Positions 16,504 through 24,324 of a stretch of DNA of 46,611 bases are shown here, in pieces. The DNA is from an uncultured Lachnospiraceae bacterium (GTDB taxonomy: Bacteria > Bacillota > Clostridia > Lachnospirales > Lachnospiraceae): positions 1 to 46,611 of the forward strand of contig CAJTMB010000027.1 in the NCBI GenBank assembly GCA_910577105.1. Reading direction: 5' to 3'. The number at the start of each line of letters is the position of its first letter. The stretch's first letter is position 1. Below the pieces are notes generated by a model. The model did no database searches. It had not been told where the DNA came from and was given only the letters and a program-made list of their open reading frames with translations. A program made the position numbers and the translations under genes.

Positions 16504-18973
16504 GAAGGTGCTCAGCCTTTTGCTATCAGGCAGCATGATGTTGGGATTGGGCGCTTGCGGTGGTGACGGAACCAACGAAAGCGTAACCACATCGGAAGAC
16601 GCCAAGAAGTATGTTTACAGGATGCAGGATATTGAAGTGGATGCTTTGGATGAAGATGCAAGCGTCTATGGACAGTTTTATACGGATGGCAGGATTTATC
16701 TGTTGACATCAGAACGTCAATGGGATGAGATGACGGGTCTTGTGGTAAAACTGATTTCATTTAAGGATGACGGTACGGATTTACAGACTACAGAATTGAT
16801 GAATACACTGATGGAAAACCCCAATTATATTCCTCCTGAAGAGGAAAAGGATGGTGATGGGGGGAGTATAATGCCTCTTGCAAGAGAAGAAGGCGAAGTG
16901 GATACACCGGAAGACGGTGATGAAAGCCCCGATGAAGAAACATCGGATAAAGAAACACCGGATGACGGCAGCGGAGATACCCCGGCAGACAGGCAGATTT
17001 ATCGTGATACATATATCAGCACTGTGGTTATTGATAAAAACGGTGTTTATATGGTTATGGAAGACAATTCCTATTCTTATGACAATAACGATAATTATGT
17101 GTCCGAGGGGTATGCATTGACGCTGTACTCTTATGATTTGAAAGGACAAGAACGTTTTCAGGTGGTTTTGAATGATAATCAGGACGAATATATGTGGGTT
17201 AACAACATTGCTTCCGATGAAAACGGAAACCTTGCCCTGTTATCTGAACAGATGCTTTACATTTTTGACACACAGGGAAATCCGGTCAGTCAGACGGAAA
17301 TGTCCGATAACGGCGGATATGTGCAGAGCGCATTTGTCGGAAAGGACGGCAAGCTTTTGATTGTATCGTACAATAATGACTGGACCAAAATGTTTTTGCA
17401 GGTTTATGATTTCGGGAAAAAAGCATTTGAAGAAAATATTGACTTGCCCGGAAACCTTACAAATTACGGTATGCGCGCAGGCGTTAATTATGACTTACTA
17501 CTTACAAATTCCTTGGGACTTTATGGTTATAATATTGGCGATAAAGAGGTAACGCCGCTTTTGAGTTATATCAATTCCGATATGAATGGAAACAATATCG
17601 ACTTGATTATGGAAGCGGGGGAAGGAAGATTCATTTGTTCTTACCGGGATGAGGAAAACTGGGATACTCATTTTGCCGCGCTGAATTATGTGGCGCCGGA
17701 GGATATTCCCGATAAAAAGGTGCTGACTTTGGCATGCTTTTATCTGGATTGGAATATGAGAAGCAGGTTGGTTGCCTTCAACAAGGAAAGTGAGCAGTAC
17801 CGTATTGTGGTAAAGGATTATTCCAGTTATTCCACGCAGGAGGACTGGCAGGCGGGTTATACCCAGTTAAACAATGACATTATCTCCGGACAGATTCCGG
17901 ATATCTTAATCTTAGACAATTATCATATGCCGATTTCATCCTATATTTCCAAAGGCATTCTTGCAGATATCGGAAAGCTGATTGACGAGGATGAGGAGTT
18001 GAACAGGGAAGATTTTATGACCAACGTGTTTGATGCTTACTCTGTAAACGGCACGCTTTACAGCATTATACCAAGCTTTAATATCAATACGGTTGTTGGC
18101 AAGACAGCCGATGTGGGACCTGACCCGGGCTGGACCATGGCGGATTTACGTGAGCTCATGAATAAGTATCCGCAGGCAAGCGTTTTTGGGGATACCATGA
18201 CAAGGGACAGCGTTATCTGGCAGATGATGATGTATTCGGGAGCCAGCTATGTGGACAAAGACAGTGGAAAGTGTAATTTTAACACACAGGAGTTTATAGA
18301 TATTCTGGAGTTTGCTGCCCAGTTTCCGGAGGAAATCAACTGGGACGGTATGGAGGAAAGTTACTGGGATAATTACAGCAGCCAGTACAGGGAAGGCAGA
18401 ACCCTCCTGATGAGTACGAACATCAGCGATTTCAGGGATTTTAACAGTAATTTAAAGAGGTTTTTCGGAGAGCCTGTGACCTTTATCGGTTTTCCCTGTC
18501 AGAACGGAATTGGCGCTGTGGTGGATGCTTACGAGCAGTATGCGATTGCTGCAAAATCCCCTAATATTGAAGGGGCATGGGAGTTTATGCGTTACTATCT
18601 GACGGAAGATTACCAGAGTAGTGAAGATATGTCATGGAGGCTTCCCGTAAGTAAGAAAGCGCTTTTGAAAAAACTGGAAGAGGCTCAGGAAAGGCCTTTC
18701 TGGACGAATGAAGACGGCTCAAAAGAGTACTATGACGATTATTATTATGAAGGGGATGTGCAGATTCTGATTGAGCCGATGACAAAGGAAGAAGCGGACA
18801 AATTGTTTGAGTATGTTTCTTCAGTCAATATGGCATATTCCTATGACGAAAACCTGATGAACATTATTATGGAAGAAGCTGCTCCGTTCTTTGCGGGGCA
18901 GAAGAGCGCGTCGGCGGTAGTGGATATCATCCAGAACCGTGCGCAGGTTTACTTAAATGAAAGTAAGTGGTAA
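16487..18973 (+). CDS. Large lipoprotein: probable beta-propeller fused to a type-1 solute-binding domain (paralogue 3)
   Basis: 828 residues. ATG 16487 is preferred, since AGGAGG lies 6 nt upstream; an in-frame ATG at 16472 lacks a site. The signal ends LGLGAC with Cys24. The N-terminal propeller-like domain (about 45-400) is interrupted by a low-complexity acidic stretch at about 118-170, rich in Glu, Asp, Pro and Gly (bases about 16838-16995), absent from paralogues 1 and 2. The solute-binding domain starts about residue 410 (VLTLACFYLDWNMRSRLVAF) and shares FDAYSVNGTLYSI, PGWTMADL and the C-terminal IIQNRAQVYL with the others. It is the last gene of unit 2. Its last 25 bases overlap the convergent metallopeptidase gene, and no separate terminator is seen. 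Confidence 0.82.
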   Translation: MKKWSKKVLSLLLSGSMMLGLGACGGDGTNESVTTSEDAKKYVYRMQDIEVDALDEDASVYGQFYTDGRIYLLTSERQWDEMTGLVVKLISFKDDGTDLQTTELMNTLMENPNYIPPEEEKDGDGGSIMPLAREEGEVDTPEDGDESPDEETSDKETPDDGSGDTPADRQIYRDTYISTVVIDKNGVYMVMEDNSYSYDNNDNYVSEGYALTLYSYDLKGQERFQVVLNDNQDEYMWVNNIASDENGNLALLSEQMLYIFDTQGNPVSQTEMSDNGGYVQSAFVGKDGKLLIVSYNNDWTKMFLQVYDFGKKAFEENIDLPGNLTNYGMRAGVNYDLLLTNSLGLYGYNIGDKEVTPLLSYINSDMNGNNIDLIMEAGEGRFICSYRDEENWDTHFAALNYVAPEDIPDKKVLTLACFYLDWNMRSRLVAFNKESEQYRIVVKDYSSYSTQEDWQAGYTQLNNDIISGQIPDILILDNYHMPISSYISKGILADIGKLIDEDEELNREDFMTNVFDAYSVNGTLYSIIPSFNINTVVGKTADVGPDPGWTMADLRELMNKYPQASVFGDTMTRDSVIWQMMMYSGASYVDKDSGKCNFNTQEFIDILEFAAQFPEEINWDGMEESYWDNYSSQYREGRTLLMSTNISDFRDFNSNLKRFFGEPVTFIGFPCQNGIGAVVDAYEQYAIAAKSPNIEGAWEFMRYYLTEDYQSSEDMSWRLPVSKKALLKKLEEAQERPFWTNEDGSKEYYDDYYYEGDVQILIEPMTKEEADKLFEYVSSVNMAYSYDENLMNIIMEEAAPFFAGQKSASAVVDIIQNRAQVYLNESKW

Positions 18974-19581
18974 GCCTCGGTCAGTTCCCGGCCGTGTTCC
19001 TTTAACCACTGTCTGCTGAGGGCATAGTCGGGCAGGACGCTTTCGACTTTGCGCCAGAAAGCATTTCCGTGGTTCATGTATGTTAAATGGCAGAGTTCGT
19101 GGACAATGACATAGTCAATGACTGCGGGCGGCGCCATCATAAGACGATAGTTAAAAGACAGAGTACCCGTTTGGGAGCAGCTTCCCCAACGGGTTTTCTG
19201 GTTTCTTATGGTGATTTTTGTATAATATCCTCCGGTCAGCTTCTGTAATTCGGCGCATCTTCCGGGGAAATAAGATTTGGCGGCATTCATAAAACGTTTT
19301 TTTAAGATTGCCGTCTGTTTTTCCTGCTCAGGGGTAAGAATGGGCAGGGTAGTCTCTTTTCTGGCAAGCATTTCCAGATGCTTTTTGACAATCCAATCTT
19401 TTTTTTCCTCAATAAAAGCTTCCACCTTTCCGGAACGCACATAATAAGGCGCCCTGACATGAATGGAAGCATCTTCCTTTACCTGTATACTGATGCTTTT
19501 CCTGTCCGAAAAGTGAACCGTACAGGTAAGGGAGTTATTCGATTTGGGAATTGATAATTCATAGAAATAAGTGTTTTTCAT
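18949..19581 (-). CDS. YgjP-like (DUF45, SprT-type) metallopeptidase
   Basis: 210 residues, the usual size. The zinc-binding motif is VIVHELCHLTYMNHGNAFW (HExxH plus a downstream His), preceded by TRWGSCSQTGTLSFNYRLM, the second family signature. It is probably a cytoplasmic zinc peptidase; the physiological substrate of this family is not well defined. It lies 12 nt after thiN on the same strand and is likely cotranscribed with it. The start follows AAGGAAAGGA. The 3' end overlaps the end of the opposite-strand lipoprotein gene by 25 bp. Confidence 0.88.
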   Translation of the reverse strand: MKNTYFYELSIPKSNNSLTCTVHFSDRKSISIQVKEDASIHVRAPYYVRSGKVEAFIEEKKDWIVKKHLEMLARKETTLPILTPEQEKQTAILKKRFMNAAKSYFPGRCAELQKLTGGYYTKITIRNQKTRWGSCSQTGTLSFNYRLMMAPPAVIDYVIVHELCHLTYMNHGNAFWRKVESVLPDYALSRQWLKEHGRELTEAYHLLSFK

Positions 19582-19593
19582 AATTTCCTTTCC

Positions 19594-20259
19594 TTAATCC
19601 CATTTAACCAAGATGGCTACTGCACCCGAATGGACAGTGACGGCGCCTGCTTTTCCCGGCAGAAATTCATTGCTGATGCCGATGGGAAAGTCGTTTGTCA
19701 CGGTGTAGGCAGAAAGAGGATATTTCATATTGGCGATGGAAACCACGGATTCCTTTTCCAGCGAGAAAAGGGAAAGGCGTCCGGACATGGAAGCGGGAAA
19801 TTGTTTTGTCTCTTTGGACGCAGCCATGATACAGCCTTTTTCCTCTAAGAGATACCCCTCTGCGCCATGGTTCTTCAAATAGAGAAGACACTGCATATTG
19901 GCAAGCGTATGGTCCAGCCTTCCGCCCAGTCCCGCATATATCAAAAAAGTATGAAAGTCCCTTGCAAGCCCCCACCTTAACGCAGCCAGCATATCCGTAT
20001 CATCCTTCTCAGGCGCAAGCCGCAATACTTTTTCAGGAAACCTGTCCTCCGCCATTTCTATGGAGGCAGCCAACTTTTCATCCACAGAATCAAAATCCCC
20101 GATAATCATATCCGGTTCGATGCCAAGCGCTTCACAATATCCCAATCCCCCATCCACCGCAATCACAGTATCTCTTTTCTCATCAAATTCCCCCAATTTC
20201 GTGACACCCAATTCCCCCGCCCCGATGACAATACACCTTTTCCCTCTTTTCACCTGCAT
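19594..20259 (-). CDS. thiN: Thiamine diphosphokinase
   Basis: 221 residues. It transfers diphosphate from ATP to thiamine to make thiamine diphosphate. Family motifs are VIAVDGGLGYCEALGIEPD, IIGDFDSVDE, RLAPEKDDTDMLAALRW and the substrate-site block YAGLGGRLDHTLANMQ. The C-terminal thiamine-binding beta domain (TVTNDFPIGISNEFLPGKA) is complete. In many Clostridia thiN follows rsgA and rpe; here it stands upstream of the metallopeptidase gene and downstream of a palindromic element. The ribosome binding site is weak (AAAGGA). Confidence 0.92.
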   Translation of the reverse strand: MQVKRGKRCIVIGAGELGVTKLGEFDEKRDTVIAVDGGLGYCEALGIEPDMIIGDFDSVDEKLAASIEMAEDRFPEKVLRLAPEKDDTDMLAALRWGLARDFHTFLIYAGLGGRLDHTLANMQCLLYLKNHGAEGYLLEEKGCIMAASKETKQFPASMSGRLSLFSLEKESVVSIANMKYPLSAYTVTNDFPIGISNEFLPGKAGAVTVHSGAVAILVKWD

Positions 20260-20328
20260 ATATATAGCATCCTTTCTTTTTAACCATCCCTTTTTGGGGC
20301 GAAAAGCCCCCTTTGGTAACTACAATAA

Positions 20329-20486
20329 GGCAGTCTGCCCAAAAGAATTTCGGCAAACGACCTTTGCACCATGGAGATGAGACTCTAAAATCGTGGAAGC
20401 CATTGCTGACACGATTTTCGTTTTATGAGGCTCATTGGAATGCCCGGTGCAACGGAGCGCGCCGAACTTCTTTTGGGCAGACTGCC
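20329..20486. repeat. Nested palindromic element C (about 158 bp)
   Basis: A perfect 19-bp inverted repeat (ggcagtctgcccaaaagaa at 20329-20347 and its complement at 20468-20486) encloses further nested pairs: tcggc/gccga, ttgcacc/ggtgcaa, atgag/ctcat and aaaatcgt/acgatttt. The whole can fold as one long interrupted hairpin. It fills most of the 263-nt gap between thiN and the ABC exporter genes. The design resembles elements A and B, and GGAGCGCG is shared with B, but the rest of the sequence differs. No ORF of substance lies in it. A short GGGGC/GCCCC hairpin at 20296-20310 lies beside it. Confidence 0.8.
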
Positions 20487-20522
20487 GACGGTAAACCCAA
20501 TCCCGGCTTCTCCCCCAAAAAC

Positions 20523-22301
20523 CTACCCCGCAAATTGCGCCATATACAAATCGTAATAAGCCCCCTTCTTTGCAATCAGCTCCGAAGCAGTGCCTTGTTC
20601 CAGAATGCCGCCCTCATCGATAACAAAAATACGGTCGGCCTTTTGTATGGTGGAAAGCCTGTGGGCAATCACGAAGGATGTACGGCCGGAAAGAAGAGTC
20701 TCGATTCCCTTCTGCACCAGCAGCTCCGTCTGTGTGTCGATACTGGAAGTGGCCTCATCCAAAATTAAAATACCCGGCATGGACACAAAAGTACGTGCAA
20801 AAGCCAGAAGCTGTTTTTGTCCGATGGAAAGGCCGCCGCCGCGCTCCGAAAGAACAGAGTCATATCCTTTTTCCATTTTAGAGATAAAATCATGGGCGCC
20901 CACTGCCTTTGCAGCGGCAATAATTTCTTCATCCGTTGCATCCAGCCTTCCATAACGAATGTTATCCTTTACTGTGCCGGAAAACAGGAAGTTATCCTGC
21001 GTCATAATGCCCATTTTACTGCGCAGGCTTTCCAATGTGATGTCCAGTACATTCTTACCATCAATCAGCACCCTTCCGCCTGTGACATCGTAGAAACGGC
21101 TAATTAGGTTGACTATGGTGGTTTTCCCGGCGCCGGTCGGTCCCACAAGGGCAATGGTTTCTCCCGGTTTGATGTGGAAGCTTACATGGGACAGCACTTC
21201 TATGTCAGGGGCATCCGAGTAGGCAAATGTGACATCATCGAATACGACTTCCCCTGTGATACTTTCAATTTCTTCAGCGTCGGGACCGTCTGTAATGGCA
21301 GAGGGGGTATCAAGCACTTCAAAGATACGCTCCGCAGCAGCAATATTGGTGATAATCTGATTGTAAAAGCTGCTCAGGTTGGCAATCGGATTCCAGAACA
21401 TATTGATATAGTATCCGAAGGAAATCAGGATACCTGCCGATATGGCGTCAATGCCGATGACAACAATGCCGATATAATATAGCGCAATGGTGCCAACTCC
21501 CCAGCATAAGTCAATGATTGGTCCAAAACCGTCATTAATACGCACTGCTTTTTGAAAAGCGGTAAAATGTTCTTTGACAAGGGAACGGAAGGTTGCTTTG
21601 GTTTCTTCTTCGGCTGAAAAGCTTTGAATGATGCGGATGCCGGAGATATCCTCATGTACAAAAGCATTTAAGTTGGATGCCTTTTTCCTGAAAATCTGCC
21701 AGCGCTTGTGGGAAAAAATCTGGATACATGCCATTCCCACTATCAATACCGGGAGTGTGGAGAGGCTGGCAAGAGCCAGACGGTAGTTTTTGATGAACAT
21801 GATGGCTACCACGGCGCAGATGGTGATAAAATCAGGTATCAACGTGGTAACGCTGTTGCCCAGGACATCTTTTAAAGAATTGATATCCCCAATGATACGG
21901 GACAGGATTTTTCCTGTGGGCCGGCTGTCAAAAAAATGGAAATCCAGACTCTGGATATGGGTGTATAACTCCTGACGTATGGTCAGAAGCACACTGTTGC
22001 ATACTTTAGCCATGATATACATCCGGACTTTTACAAGAAGTATCATGGTAATATTTAAAACAAACGCCAGCAAAAGCAGGATAAACAATCCGGTAAAATT
22101 ACCGACACTGATGTAGTCATCAATGGCAGATTCTATAATAAGCGGGTTGGCAAGTGATACGCCCACGCAGAAGGCCATGATGAGCAGAACCAGTATGATT
22201 TCTTTTTTATAGGCGAGCAGATAGGAAAAGAGTCTGAGAAGGGTACGCAGTTTTCCTGTTTCCACAGACTGCTCGTCATCTTTATATGAGTTAAAGGGCA
22301 T
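20523..22301 (-). CDS. ABC exporter half-transporter, catalytic-Glu subunit of a heterodimer (BmrD/TM288-like)
   Basis: 592 residues: six membrane helices (about 30-330), then an ATPase domain with Walker A VGPTGAGKTT, Q-loop IMTQDNFLF, a degenerate signature LSIGQKQ in place of LSGGQ, Walker B LILDEATSSID with the catalytic Glu, and H-loop IAHRLS. With its partner, which has the opposite defects, it should form one working and one degenerate ATP site, as in heterodimeric multidrug exporters. It starts 3 nt after the partner's stop. Likely exports drugs, lipids or peptides; the substrate cannot be read from sequence. Last gene of the transcript, followed by element C. Confidence 0.9.
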   Translation of the reverse strand: MPFNSYKDDEQSVETGKLRTLLRLFSYLLAYKKEIILVLLIMAFCVGVSLANPLIIESAIDDYISVGNFTGLFILLLLAFVLNITMILLVKVRMYIMAKVCNSVLLTIRQELYTHIQSLDFHFFDSRPTGKILSRIIGDINSLKDVLGNSVTTLIPDFITICAVVAIMFIKNYRLALASLSTLPVLIVGMACIQIFSHKRWQIFRKKASNLNAFVHEDISGIRIIQSFSAEEETKATFRSLVKEHFTAFQKAVRINDGFGPIIDLCWGVGTIALYYIGIVVIGIDAISAGILISFGYYINMFWNPIANLSSFYNQIITNIAAAERIFEVLDTPSAITDGPDAEEIESITGEVVFDDVTFAYSDAPDIEVLSHVSFHIKPGETIALVGPTGAGKTTIVNLISRFYDVTGGRVLIDGKNVLDITLESLRSKMGIMTQDNFLFSGTVKDNIRYGRLDATDEEIIAAAKAVGAHDFISKMEKGYDSVLSERGGGLSIGQKQLLAFARTFVSMPGILILDEATSSIDTQTELLVQKGIETLLSGRTSFVIAHRLSTIQKADRIFVIDEGGILEQGTASELIAKKGAYYDLYMAQFAG

Positions 22302-22304
22302 GGA

Positions 22305-24035
22305 TTACGCCTCCTTTTCCATTAGAAATTCACCGTATTGTGCCATATAGGTTTCATAGTAGAGGCCCTGCTGCGCAAGCAATGTGTCATGAGTACCTCT
22401 TTCGGCGATGCGGCCGTCCTGTAAGTAGAGAATTTCGTCCGCATTTCTGACCGCGCTGATACGGTGAGCGATAATCAGTTTCGTTGTATTTTGCAGTTGC
22501 TTCAGTGTCTGCTGTATTTCGTGTTCCGTTTCCATGTCAAGAGCCGAAGTCGAATCATCCATAATCAGGATGGGATTTTTTTTGGCAAGTGCGCGGGCAA
22601 TGCTGATACGCTGTTTCTGACCGCCGGAAAGTCCGACACCCCGTTCTCCGATTACGGTATCATAACCATTCCCCAGTTCTTCAATAAAACCGTTTGCCTG
22701 AGAAGCCCGTGCGGCTTCCCGTACAATGCTGTCCGTCACATATTCCCTTTTTCCTAGTCTGACATTTTCCCGAATGGTGTCGGAAAACAGGAATACATCC
22801 TGCATGACGATGGAAATATTGCTGCGCAGTTGTTTTAAAGATAAATCCCGTATATCCGTATCATCCAAAAGGATAGTGCCTTCTGAACTGTCGTAAAGGC
22901 GCTGTAAAAGATGGATAATGGAGCTTTTTCCGGAACCTGTCGCACCCATGATGCCGAGAGTACGCCCCGCCTCTAAGGTGAAAGAAATATCGGAGAGGAT
23001 TTCCCTCTCATCACGCATAAAACTGACATGGTCAAAGGTGATTTTGCCGGAAACCTCCGGGAGTATTACCGGATGTTCTGGCTCCGTAATGGATGGTGTC
23101 TGGGCATAAAGCTTCTTTAATTTCTTGTTGGAAGCTATGGCTGCCGATAAACTGTTTGTCAGCCAGCCCAGCATTTCCATGGGCCAGACGATATTTGTGG
23201 AATACTGCACAAAAGCACCCAAAGAGCCCAGGGTGAAGTTTTGGTAAATGCAGAAGTAGCCTCCTGCCAGCAGTACAAGCAGTGGAAGCAATTTGCTGAC
23301 CAGAGAAAATAGCGGGTGATATTTAACAAAAACTCTTGACTGCTCCATGTTTAAATCGTAATAACGCTTGTTATGTGATAAAAACTTCTGGATTTCATAT
23401 TTCTCTCGGGCAAAAGCCTTTACTGTTCGCACACCGGTAAGGTTTTCCTCGGCTACGGTGTTTAACTCGGCGTTTTCTTCGCTGATGGCTTCATAGACTT
23501 TGTCCAGCTTTTTCTCCAGATAAATGGCAAGCGCTGCGCAGACGGCCATGCAGACGGTTGGAATAACGGCGAGTTTCCAGTTTATACGGTACATGCAGAA
23601 CAGTATCAGGGAAGTGTGGACAACCACTTCAATGGTCAGCATGCTTACATAAGTCACGCCGTCCCAGATACGGTCCACATCATCCTTGATACGCGACATC
23701 AGTTCGCCGGTGCCGGTGCGGTCAAAAAAGTCTGCGGACAGGCCTTGGATATGAGTAAAGACATCTTTTCTCATATTGGCGGCAATGCGCGCTCCGGTCA
23801 CATCAAAAAGATATTCCTTGACGTAGCCGAAAATGAATCGGCCGATACCGATAGCGAGAATGCCGAGCAAAATGCCCTTTAATGCGCCAAGATTTCCGTT
23901 TCCTATGACATCATCAATAATCTCCCTGGTTAAAAGCGGGGAGAGCATATCCAGTGCGACGCTTACCACAAGACCGAAAACGGCAAGAAGATAAGCGGGC
24001 AGGTGTTCCCATATATGTTTTCTTAACTTTTTCAT
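22305..24035 (-). CDS. ABC exporter half-transporter, degenerate-site subunit of a heterodimer (BmrC/TM287-like)
   Basis: 576 residues: six membrane helices (about 15-310) and an ATPase domain with Walker A MGATGSGKSS, Q-loop VMQDVFLF, a canonical signature LSGGQKQR and Walker B LIMDDSTSALD, in which Asp replaces the catalytic Glu. That substitution marks the non-hydrolysing half of heterodimeric exporters and fits the altered signature in the partner. The start at 24035 has GGAGG 11 nt upstream. The gene is preceded by a 32-codon leader ORF and a hairpin terminator, the arrangement described for bmrB-bmrC-bmrD of Bacillus subtilis. Confidence 0.9.
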   Translation of the reverse strand: MKKLRKHIWEHLPAYLLAVFGLVVSVALDMLSPLLTREIIDDVIGNGNLGALKGILLGILAIGIGRFIFGYVKEYLFDVTGARIAANMRKDVFTHIQGLSADFFDRTGTGELMSRIKDDVDRIWDGVTYVSMLTIEVVVHTSLILFCMYRINWKLAVIPTVCMAVCAALAIYLEKKLDKVYEAISEENAELNTVAEENLTGVRTVKAFAREKYEIQKFLSHNKRYYDLNMEQSRVFVKYHPLFSLVSKLLPLLVLLAGGYFCIYQNFTLGSLGAFVQYSTNIVWPMEMLGWLTNSLSAAIASNKKLKKLYAQTPSITEPEHPVILPEVSGKITFDHVSFMRDEREILSDISFTLEAGRTLGIMGATGSGKSSIIHLLQRLYDSSEGTILLDDTDIRDLSLKQLRSNISIVMQDVFLFSDTIRENVRLGKREYVTDSIVREAARASQANGFIEELGNGYDTVIGERGVGLSGGQKQRISIARALAKKNPILIMDDSTSALDMETEHEIQQTLKQLQNTTKLIIAHRISAVRNADEILYLQDGRIAERGTHDTLLAQQGLYYETYMAQYGEFLMEKEA

Positions 24036-24074
24036 AATAGCCTAATCCTCCCTGTTCAATCGGATGGTTACAGA

Positions 24075-24106
24075 TAAAAATAGCCCGCGGCAGAAACCGC
24101 GGGCAT
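24075..24106 (-). terminator. Hairpin terminator/attenuator in the ABC exporter leader
   Basis: On the minus strand a perfect 8-bp GC stem (gcccgcgg, loop tttctg, ccgcgggc) is followed by TATTTTTAT. It lies between the leader ORF and the first exporter gene, so the exporter can be made only if it is bypassed. Confidence 0.75.
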
Positions 24107-24149
24107 ATCATCATAAAATAATAGTTATGGAAAACTCCTCGCTACAAAT

Positions 24150-24248
24150 TCATGATTCCTGTATATGTCCTTTTGAGGTAACTGCTTGTAAAATATCTGT
24201 TGTAATGATACTGCCTGTTGATTTGGATGATTTTATTTTTTGAAACAT
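24150..24248 (-). CDS. 32-residue leader peptide (BmrB-like position)
   Basis: A short ORF with an excellent ribosome binding site (AAAGGAGG, 8 nt before ATG 24248; an in-frame GTG lies directly upstream at 24251). The peptide begins MFQKIKSSKSTGSIITTD and ends KGHIQES. It has no Cys, no clear membrane segment and no double-Gly processing site. A perfect -35 box lies upstream and a terminator hairpin downstream, followed by the ABC exporter genes. Codons 27-29 (GGACATAT) could pair with atatgccc at the left arm of the terminator in 7 of 8 positions, a possible antiterminator. By analogy with BmrB it may be a ribosome-stalling sensor of translation inhibitors; a secreted-peptide precursor is the alternative. 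Confidence 0.6.
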   Translation of the reverse strand: MFQKIKSSKSTGSIITTDILQAVTSKGHIQES

Positions 24249-24295
24249 CACGGTTACCTCCTTTCCATTTGACTTGTTAACACCAACTGCATTTT

Positions 24296-24324
24296 ACCTT
24301 ACGCCATAAAATGGTAATTGTCAA
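24296..24324 (-). promoter_or_regulatory. Promoter of the leader ORF and ABC exporter operon
   Basis: A perfect TTGACA (24319-24324), a 17-nt spacer and TAAGGT (24296-24301) on the minus strand. The -35 box overlaps the stop region of the upstream cation transporter gene. Confidence 0.6.

Noticed and set aside
20281..20320. GGGGC/GCCCC hairpin as a terminator
   Set aside because: Neither strand has a run of T after the stem, and the stem is only 5 bp.
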